Origin: Climacium dendroides
Taxonomy: Eukaryota; Streptophyta; Bryopsida; Hypnales; Climaciaceae
Direction: 5' to 3'
Length of the DNA stretch: 64,000 bases
Assembly: GCA_950106755.1 (NCBI GenBank)
Contig: OX467089.1
Coordinates: forward strand, 18,333,345-18,397,344
The notes under the pieces were generated by a model, which did not search any database, had not been told where the DNA came from, and worked only from the letters and a program-made list of their open reading frames with translations. The position numbers were made by a program, and so were the translations under genes. How positions within the stretch are numbered: the first letter of the stretch is position 1; every line of letters starts with the position of its first letter. Of the stretch, positions 56,189 to 64,000 are shown in pieces.

Positions 56189-57640
56189 ACTCAGATTCCG
56201 TGACTAGTTACTTTACGTCTGTTACGGAACCAAATTTTGAGTTTCCGGAATCCATCCTGGAAATTGCGACGGAAGAAACAGAGACTCAGACACCAGCGAT
56301 ACCGGAAGATCAATCATTAGGAGAGATGAGTGTTCCGTTATCGTACGAATGGATCAAACGACAGCTCAATGAAGAGAATCTTCCGACGGTAGGACTGGGT
56401 CGAACAAATCAAGGATCCGTCTGGAGCGAGTTGCGGAACGAGGAAGATGGACCAGAGCCAAAAAAGAGGAAGCCGATAGTAAGCCCAGTGGAGTATGAGG
56501 AGGTGAGTGTTACTCCGGGAAAAAATTTCTTTGTCAACAAAGCAATGTCTGCTCCGGAGAAAACTGAATACAGGAAACTTCTAGAAGATTATCTCGATGT
56601 CTTTGCTAGGTCACCCTCCGACCTCAGTGGGATACCAGCAGAACTTATTGGGAGAACACCGGATCGACCTTGTCGAAGGAGTAGTTACGGTCCGCCAGCG
56701 ACAACATCGGTTAAACCCGAGATACTCTCTGATGGTGAAGGAGGAAATTGACGCTTTGTTAGAAGCCGGGTTTATTTACCCAGTCCTCAACTCAGAATGG
56801 GTTTCACCCATTGTTATTGTTCCAAAGAAACCAAGTCCAGGAGGAAAAAATCAAGATCCGGGTATGCCAAGATTTCCAGAAACTAAATGATGCAACCCGG
56901 AAGGACTACTTTTCGCTTCCTTTTACAAACATCATTCTTGATCAAGTTTTCAGAAATGAGTGTTACAGCTTCCTGGATGGATTTTCCGGATACAACCAAG
57001 TTTTCATCTGATTATTAGACTAGCTGAAGACAACCTTCACAACGGAATGGGGAACCTTTGCATTCACTCGGATGCCTTTCGGATTATGCAATGCCTCCGG
57101 AACTTTCCAACGACTCATGATGGACATCTTCCAGGATTTTTTACGTCAATTCCTAGAGGTATTCATCGATGACTTTGTTGTATACAGTTCCAAAGACGCA
57201 CACCTAGAATACCTGCAAAAAACCTTTCAGAGATGTAGAGAGACGAATCTCAAGCTGCACCTTGGAAAGTGTTTTTTCGGAATGGAATCCGGAATCCTCT
57301 TAGGACATGTGGTTAGTCGGAAAGGGTTAGAGGTAGACATAGACAAGGTCAAAGCCATACTCACCCTTTCCGCTCCAACCTGTGTACAAGAGATCCAAAG
57401 ATTCCTTGGATGTGTAGGGTATTATCGGAGATTCATAGACGGATATGCCTGGAAAGCTACTCCACTTACGGAGCTGCTAAAGAGGGATACTGAGTATTTG
57501 TGGAGTATGGAACGACAAGAAGCTTTTGAGACCTTGAAGTCAACACTAGTCAAGGCCCCTATTTTGTCTTCACCAGATTGGACCAAGGAATTTCATGTTA
57601 CCCTAGATGCTTCTGGATGGTGTTTAGGAGCAATCCTCTA
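56189..57640 (+). pseudogene. pol: pol: reverse transcriptase and start of RNase H, disabled
   Basis: A linker with acidic and NLS-like PEPKKRKP sequence leads to PEKTEYRKLLEDYLDVFA. After a shift near 56650 the RT begins: HRIDLVEGVVTVRQRQHRLN, EEIDALLEAGFIYPV, WVSPIVIVPKK. One extra A in the A-run near 56847 shifts frame, then VCQDFQKLNDATRKDYFSLP and YSFLDGFSGYNQV follow. TGA and TAG stops lie at about 57009 and 57021, followed by KTTFTTEWGTFAF, MPFGLCNASGTFQRLM and the catalytic FIDDFVVYS (about 57161-57187). The thumb/connection reads FLGCVGYYRRFIDGYA and TPLTELLKRD. RNase H starts at FHVTLDASGWCLGAIL and is stopped by adjacent TAG TAA (Gln-Gln in the family) at 57640. Catalytic residues are otherwise kept. 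Confidence 0.88.
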
Positions 57641-58679
57641 GTAATATGATAGTCACCAGAGAGAATGCCCCATTTATTACTCCAGCAAACAAATGAGTTT
57701 GGCGGAAAGGAAGTACACCACCACGAAGCGAGAGGCATTGGCAGTGGTCTATGCATGCAAGAAGTTCCGACATTACCTGCTTGGGTATCGAGTGGTATTC
57801 CATACGGATCATGATTCGCTCAAGTATTTGGTAAACAAACCTGACTTTTCCGGAAGAATAGCAAGATGGGTGTTATTACTCCAAGAATTCAATTATGAGG
57901 TAAAAGTGAAATCTGGGAAGTCAAATGCAAATGCAGACTACCTCTCTAGATTTCGGGGACCGAATTCGCTCAAGGACATTTCCACAGAATTCTCGAATGA
58001 CTTTCCGGAAATTCTGGAAGAATCTGTGTTCCAACTAGAGGAAGGAACCCAATCAGATTACCAAGACATCATCGATTTTCTTGTAGACGGAAGATACCCG
58101 GAGGGATTAAACAAGGAGGAGAAAATCATGTTCTACCATAAGGTTGGCCTTTACTCACTGATTAAGGGAACCTTATTCAAAATGGGAGCGGATGATCAAC
58201 TAAGGCGATGCGTGGAAACTAAAGACCAGAAGAAGATAATGCGAGCCTTGCATTCTGGACTTTCCGGGGGACATTTCGTAGCTATCACCACAGTGAACCG
58301 GATTCGAGCAGCCGGATATTGGTGGCCATACCTGATCCAGGACATCAAGAGGCATGTGGGGAGTTGTGACCAATGTCAACGGACAGGGGCTCCTTCCTTC
58401 CGAAACCATCGGCCACTCGTTCTAATCATGCCTATTGCCCCGTTTGAGAAATGGGGAATAGATTTCATAGGTCCCATTTCTCCAGTTACGGCTAGAAGAA
58501 AGAAGTATATCATCTTGGCGACGGATTATGCCACCAAATGGATAGAAGCACAGGCCACCCGGAATAATTCCGCCCAGACGGCCGCATCATTCCTATTCAC
58601 GGAAATTCTGATGAGGTTTGGACACCTACTAGAGTTAGTCAGTGATCGAGGACTCCATTTCCTGAATGATACCATTTAG
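57641..58679 (+). pseudogene. pol: pol: RNase H and integrase N-terminal and core, disabled
   Basis: The same frame continues after the double stop: YDSHQRECPIYYSSKQM, TTTKREALAVVYACKKFRHY (catalytic Glu), FHTDHDSLKYLV (Asp), NANADYLSRF (end of RNase H). The integrase follows: an HHCC zinc-binding domain with HSGLSGGHF and CDQCQ, then the core with WGIDFIGPI (first Asp) and LVSDRGLHFLND (second Asp). A TAG at 58677 interrupts before the Glu. No second (archeo) RNase H is seen between RNase H and integrase, where Tat elements often have one; the linker is only about 250 bp. Confidence 0.88.
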
Positions 58680-59308
58680 AATATTACCAAGAGGTATCTG
58701 ATCACCTACCGGAAGACCACTCCTTACAACCCAAGGGCAAACGGTTTGACGGAACGAGCCAATGGAATAGTGGAAAAGGTTTTGAATAAAACCATCTCAT
58801 AAAAGACTACCACTGGGAGAAGTCCATTCTTTTTGTGTTTGGACAGGAGACCACCCATGGGATCGAATTAGAAGTGGAATCACACCGAGTAATGACAACC
58901 GGGAATGCTATCCGGACTAGCGATCCGAACATCCGGTTGATGGCTATTGAAGATTTGGAGGAAGCAAGATTGGTGGCCCTAGATCACACGAAGAGGGTAC
59001 TGGAAAGGAAAAAGGCAGATCATGACAAGAAATTACCAACCAATCACGGTATCAAGGAAGGGGAGTTAGTTCTATTATATGACAGCCGTTACCAGATTTT
59101 TCCAGGAAAACTCCACACCAGATGGATGGGCCTATATAGAGTGCGACCGTTGTTTTCTAATGGATCCATTCAACTGGAAGACCTTCAAGGGGTTTGGATG
59201 GACACAAGGGTGAATAAATCCCGAGTCAAGACTGTGAGTGAATTTCACCGTGAGGCAAAATGCATCCATAAGGTTGGGCCGGGAGGAGTGTATGGGACCT
59301 CTAACTAA
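58680..59308 (+). pseudogene. pol: pol: integrase core end and C-terminal domain, disabled
   Basis: The frame continues with ITKRYLITYRKTTPYNPRAN and GLTERANGIVEK, which carries the catalytic Glu. A TAA at about 58800 and shifts follow, then GRSPF. The open frame 58835-59308 contains FGQETTHGIELEVESHRV, LERKKADHDKKL, VLLYDSRYQIFPGKLHTRWM and GLYRVRPLFSNGSIQLED, the GPY/F-like integrase C-terminus. No chromodomain follows, arguing against the chromovirus branch. Confidence 0.82.
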
Positions 59309-60990
59309 CGCCTCCAAGCAATGGACTCTATCAAGTTTGTTATCCAATTTTCATGTGTGAGGTTAGGTGGGAAAAGGGTAGCTTGACCCACTCCCTCAAA
59401 GGTCCAATGACACTCTCTAAATATTCTAAAACATCACCTAAGAAGTTGTAGCATCCTTTTAGGTCAAAATGGCACTTAAAAACCTCTACTTAGGGCTCAA
59501 AATGGGTAAAATTGGCATCTCAATTTTATTCCAGCACATCTTCTTCTACCCAATTGCCTTAAAACCTCCTTAGATTCTTTCCCTCACCAACCTTGTGAAT
59601 TAGGGTATGTTCCTAGGTGAAAGTTGAGCTCGAAAGTGCAATTGAGAGCTCCGAGGGCTAGGTTTGAGCCCTAATTGAGAAATTTCAGCACACATTAATC
59701 CCATCCAAAACCTTCAACCCCACTCTCTTTCCACCTTCTCTTCTTTTACATGTCTCTTAAATCTTAAGTGAGTGCTTCTACATTCACCCCAATTTGTTCA
59801 TAAAGCTCACCACCCACATAATCCAAAAACAACCAACAATTCCATAAAAATTGCAATTAAAATTGCACTTCAACCAAGTACAAACATTGAGTGAATATCA
59901 CCTCAGTCCCATAGCAGACCAACGGCCACTAAAACGGCCATTGCCATCTCTATACTTGTCCAATTGGCTTGAGAATAGTCTCCCTGGAAAGCTACCTTGA
60001 CCTTTCACTTCCCCTCCAAAATTCAGCTTCATACTTGCTGTAGAACTCCCGCTAGATGCCTGCAAAGTTGGTGCTCTCTTTTCGCCGCGGCAGCAGACCT
60101 CCTCACACTAAATCAGTTGCTGTGATCTCGTCCAAGCTCCGTTGGGGACGAGCCATAGCTTGTTGGAAAGCTAACTTCCACGCGCTTCATCTCTCCAAAT
60201 TTCAGCCTCGAATTCGTTGTAAAACTCTCGCTTGATGCCCGCAAAGTTGGCGCTCTTCCCTAGCCGCGGCAGCATACTTCCTCTCCCCCATTTCTTCTCA
60301 ATCTTCACTTTCCACCCCCAAGGTGGAAACCTACTCGACAAATTGGCTCTAATCCTATCCTAACTCCTTGCCATCACTTCCTAACATCCTTCTTTTCAAA
60401 ATTTCACACACACACAAGAGAGCCAAAAAAAAACAAGCACACAAGAGAAAAGAGAGAGATAGAAAAAAAAAACTCCTAACCCTAATTCGACCTTTACCTA
60501 CTTTCCAACTAATTCACACTCCTAATTACCTTCATCCATCCTTAATTTACTGAGAAATACCTTTTAATTATTAATTTTACCTAAAATAATACTCCTATCA
60601 CTATGTTAGTGCCTTCCTAATAGTTATATGTTTGATGGCTTCTTTTGTGCATTTCATCTTTCTTCTTTTTTGTTGGTTTCCAATTTATATTTAGCTCTAT
60701 TTTCAACTTCTAATCTTGGTTTTCAATTCCCTTTTTGTATTTCTTATCCTTTAAATATTTTTAGTTTGTAATTTTGAAATAGATTCCTATCTAATGTATT
60801 AAAAGCCTTCTAACTAATGGTTATAGTTTAATCTAATGAACTAACACTTTTGAACTTGAAATCTCACACATAATTTTTATATTTTCCATCATCTTAGAGG
60901 TGAACCATTACAGTGGTTCACAAAGACGTACGAGCAGGAGTCGGATTCCCAAGACGAAGCCGAGGATAATTGCTGGGACTCTCACAGTTG
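59309..60990 (+). other. Retrotransposon 3' untranslated region, noncoding
   Basis: About 1.7 kb between integrase and PPT with no envelope-like frame. It contains a tandem repeat of about 189 bp (59987-60175 and 60176-60290) sharing GGAAAGCTA, CTTGATGCC/CTAGATGCC, GCAAAGTTGG and CCGCGGCAGCA words, then an AT-rich tail. A long noncoding 3' region is usual in Tat-like elements. Confidence 0.6.
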
Positions 60991-60999
60991 AAAAAGGGG
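60987..60999 (+). promoter_or_regulatory. Polypurine tract
   Basis: GTTGAAAAAGGGG lies three bases before the 3' LTR start (TAA, then TGTGGG at 61003). It is the expected plus-strand primer for second-strand DNA synthesis. Confidence 0.85.
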
Positions 61000-61002
61000 T
61001 AA

Positions 61003-64000
61003 TGTGGGAATCCGGAATCCGGAAACGGATCAATGATACAAGAATTAGGTGAGAAAAATAGGGAAAATAAAAAATAGTTTAGTTAGAACGTGATTTTTTG
61101 TGTGAGATAACTCAAATTAGGAAATAAGCGTTCCGGCACAATCCGTAACCAGAACTTATCCAGATCCGGAATCCGGATTCACTCGGAACACAGGAACCTA
61201 CCGTATAGACCTCGTAGCTACGGGAGTAGGATACCGTTAGTACAACGGACCTGTAGCCGTTGTCCTTAAATCCGTAAAAAGACGGTTTAGTATTTAAGCT
61301 GTTTGCCTAGGGTTTTCCTCTTCACTTTCTTGTTTTGCTTTTCTGAGACTGTCCGTGTGAGTAGTTGAGAGAAAGAGTGGTGAATTAGCGACTGAAGTAG
61401 GGTTACTTCTCTCTCGTTCTGACTTAGATCTTATGGCATTCGAACCAGTACAGAAGGTAGCGATATCTGCCCGGGTTATCTCTCCGGCCATTCCGGATAA
61501 TTCGGAACTATACAAGCAGTTAGAGAAAGATTTGACTAAGTTAGGGTGTGTTGGTCTATTACACCGACCATGGAACCTCAAGAGTGAAGATATGATTCAA
61601 GAGCTACTTCATGGTGTTCCGAATCAGTATGAGCTCACTTTGAGAGGGCGGCCAGTCACGTGGACCGAGGACATCTGGGCAGACGTCTATTAGTTCCGGA
61701 AGAGCGGGAACGGGTTAGCATCAAGGACGGACCGTTTTGTAGCTGGGAAGTTCACAGGGTCTGCAAACCCTAAGGACGAATTCGCTATTAGCGAATGCAA
61801 GGACAAGAGACATAGGCGGATACTAGAATTTCTCATTTCCATCTTGTGTTCGGAAAAACCAACACGGGTTACCATTACGGTGGCCAATACTATTTTCGGA
61901 GCTATGGAGAACCGAGTGGTGCATTGGGGTAGAGTCATAGCCGGGATAGTGGCTAAGTTAGCGGATCATTTAATCCAAACAAAGGCGAGTCCAGTTAACA
62001 CCTACTTGTTCCATCTGTACCATCAGCAGGAACTTTGGAGTGTAGCGGAAGTAATCTAGTATGACACCGGAAAGGCGATTCTGTCATACAGACTTTCTAG
62101 GGAGGAAGTGGAAGATCCGGTCGAGTCGGATCCGGAAGAACCCCCCGAGGAATACTTGACCGATCCGAGGAACAAGAAGAGGAAGTCAACCGATCCGGGG
62201 TCGCGATCCAAGCCACCGGCAATGGAGAGGGGGGAGTCAAGCAAAGGACCGGAAGTGGAAACTGAATCAATATTTTTCAATGCTGGGTTCGAGTGGATAC
62301 GCGAGGCCAAGGTACTCCACGACAGCCTGGCGGATTTGGTAATAGATACCGCGGAAGTTTTGAAGGTGGAGTCGGATCAGATTGTGGAAGTTGTCAAGCG
62401 ACTGCCCAAACCGGAAGATTTAAAGAGAAGGGAGGAGCGGATCCAGGAGCTGGAGGCGGAACGGAACCAACTCCAGGCCCGAGTGAATTGGGCGGAAGGG
62501 AAAATGGCAGCTTCAAAGGAGAAAGAGAAAGAGGCTCTCTCCCTTGTCAAGAATCTATCCGCAGCAGTCGACATCAAAGCCGACGTCATCACGAAAGCTG
62601 CTTTGTTTGACTCGAAGCTAATATCGGAAGGCCACATCACCGGAACCAAGGTAGTGACCATCTTCGTGGACTTCACTGCGAAGATAGAGCGAGTTTTAGG
62701 GGAGCTCCGACAGCTATTGGCGGCCATCGACCCAAATCAGGTGATGGATTTCTCCACCTTTCTAGAACTTCCTTTTGTCTTGGGTACTCCAGGGAGACCG
62801 GTGGCAGATCGTGCAACTCGAATGGAGGGATTGAGGGGGATACTCACGCCAGCCAAGCCTTCCGCCAACAAGATGCGGATGACGGAGCTGAATTTGAGGC
62901 CAGCTTCGGAGCTGGAACCTAAGTCTAGCGTGAAATCAGTTCCGGTACCACCCAAATTCTCAACTCCGGAATTTGATCAGCGCATCATTCAAGGTTCCAG
63001 GACAGTAAGTCAGAAGAGACCTCATCAACCGGATCGGTGGAATGACCAATCCGGATTGAACTAATCCGAAAGGATTTTCACACATGCAAGAGACCACACC
63101 AGAAAAGAGAAGCAAACCCGCAACATTGGAGGATACACCGCTAGAGAAGGAGAAGGAAGTTCAAGTCATCGAAGACTTTGAGGAGGAGAGTGCCCACTCC
63201 ACCTCCGAAACTGAAGACGACAGCAATCGGTCTCCCGCAACGCGCCATATCCAGACTCGAGCAACAACGAAGACGACGCTATCTAAAAGTATGAAAGGGA
63301 CGCCTACCAGTCAAGTAGGGAGCTGCTCAAGGAAAGGACGGAAGCCAAAGCATTAGAATTCGTAGGAAAAGAAGTATAGGATCCGGATCAGGTTTCCGAG
63401 CATGGGCCCGGTTTCCGGAATCTTAGGCGGATAGTACGGAGATCCGGCAATCTCGGACGGTAGTTATTAGCCTTTCCGGATATTTCGGAGGTTCAATGAT
63501 TGGTTGCCTGGATTTCCGGGTTTCCTTTTCAAGCTTGTAGGAGTTGACTTTGGCTTTTGTGTTAGTATTTTAAAGGCAGGCAAGTTAGTTGTTTGCCATT
63601 CTATTCCATTCCATCTTAGTGCTTTCACGTATGTATTACAATTTTCTTTTCTTAATCTAAATCAGCTAGGGTGCCTCTAGCTGCACTTCGCTTAGACAGA
63701 ATCTTTGGCTAAGTGTATGCGTGTGTGTTGTATCCTTATATTGGAGAAAGAGAAGAGAGGAAGAGGAGGAATCCGGATCTTGAGCTATAGATCTCTTGGA
63801 GGTTGAGCTGGTCAAAAGGGATGCAAGTTGAGTAAGGGAGTGTGAGCGTCACATGCCTTTAAATTGTCGGAACGGCAATCCGGATAAGAAGGTAGAGGTC
63901 CCTGCGAGTCCAGAACCAAGAGGGTTCTATGTGGAGATAAGCAACCGCCAGAGGAAAGGAACTCCCGCTACTCCGGAAGGTCTACCAACTTCCCCCTTGG
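61003..64000 (+). repeat. 3' LTR, truncated by the window end
   Basis: About 3.0 kb of the roughly 3.52-kb LTR is in view. It is near-identical to 33618-35818 plus 51149-51980 and has no CACTA insertion, which proves the CACTA came after, or independently of, the retrotransposition. It carries the second broken LTR ORF. About 525 bp should follow beyond the window. Confidence 0.92.
61433..63356 (+). pseudogene. LTR-encoded ORF of family A, broken copy in the 3' LTR
   Basis: Same start and the same two TAG-for-Gln changes (about 61691 and 62058) as the 5' copy. The middle part, open from 62108 to 63064, holds the NLS-like KKRK, the coiled coil (RIQELEAERNQLQARVNWAE) and EGHITGTKVVTIFVDF. A deletion and shift near 62970-63060 separates it from the last open piece (63084-63356), which ends in the basic GRKPKH tail. 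The N-terminal, middle and C-terminal pieces are each readable, but no complete protein can be made without read-through of TAG and a frame change. Confidence 0.8.

Larger units (their letters stand above)
33618..64000 (+). mobile_element. Ty3/gypsy LTR retrotransposon, about 3.5-kb LTRs, 3' LTR cut by the window end
   Basis: The 5' LTR is 33618-35818 plus 51149-52471 (about 3.52 kb without the CACTA insertion). The internal region is 52472-61002 and the 3' LTR runs from 61003 past the window end. Both LTRs begin TGTGGGAAT; the 5' LTR ends GCGTACAACA just before the primer site. Domain order is gag with three CCHC knuckles, protease, RT, RNase H, integrase. This order is Ty3/gypsy, and the tRNA-Asp-like PBS suggests the Athila/Tat side of the family. 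gag-pol is disabled by many stops and shifts. The LTRs contain an extra ORF. LTR-LTR differences are about two dozen in the 2.2 kb compared, mostly transitions. Confidence 0.92.

Noticed and set aside
57990..58220. Second (archeo) RNase H domain, expected in some Tat elements
   Set aside because: The linker between the RNase H end and the integrase zinc finger is too short and shows no Asp-Glu-Asp pattern.
1..64000. tRNA, rRNA or organellar DNA insertions
   Set aside because: No clover-leaf, rRNA core word or organelle gene was recognised on reading. A covariance-model scan would be decisive and was not possible here.

Overview
The window is nuclear DNA of a land plant. The host genes are of streptophyte type: a mitochondrial NAD-dependent isocitrate dehydrogenase catalytic subunit, Arp2/3 complex subunit ARPC5, and a plant-wide protein of unknown function. 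They have short GT-AG introns. The retrotransposon uses a tRNA-Asp-like primer site of the Athila/Tat type. Compact introns, AT-rich intergenic DNA and an ARPC5 gene without introns fit a non-flowering plant better than a conifer or grass, but the species cannot be fixed by reading alone.

Layout. 1-4.8 kb: a protein kinase gene cut in two by a solo LTR (family C, minus orientation, perfect 5-bp target duplication) that itself carries a 535-codon ORF. 4.8-12 kb: AT-rich DNA with degenerate tandem repeats. 12.07-15.04 kb: an intact six-exon gene for a 376-residue protein. 15-20 kb: gene-poor, with a possible TTAA-flanked inverted-repeat element. 19.7-20.7 kb: ARPC5 (minus) with a tandem duplication of its 3' end. 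22-22.9 kb: a higher-order repeat. 24.4-27.3 kb: seven-exon NAD-IDH gene (minus). 28.1-29.6 kb: a long hairpin and a decayed gene. 32.8-64 kb: a nest of transposons.

The nest, from outside in: (1) a second family-C LTR fragment (32790-33617); (2) inserted in it, a Ty3/gypsy retrotransposon (33618 to beyond the window end) with LTRs of about 3.5 kb, PBS, three-zinc-knuckle gag, protease, RT, RNase H, integrase and PPT; (3) inside its 5' LTR, a 15.3-kb CACTA element (35819-51145, 3-bp duplication ACT) with a TnpA-like gene; (4) inside the CACTA, a solo LTR of family B (36291-43545, duplication GTCAA); (5) inside LTR B, a solo LTR of family A (36664-40224, duplication GCTTC). A 982-bp CACTA-type MITE (55204-56185, duplication AGA) also sits between protease and RT.

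The most unusual point is that all three related LTR families (A, B, C) carry, entirely inside the LTR, a homologous long ORF for a globular, coiled-coil, charged-tail protein unlike gag or pol. In two solo LTRs this ORF is still open (649 and 535 codons). In the gypsy copy both LTRs share the same in-frame TAG codons, and gag-pol is full of stops that look like C-to-T changes. The two LTRs nevertheless differ by only about one per cent, which suggests that an already defective copy was mobilised.
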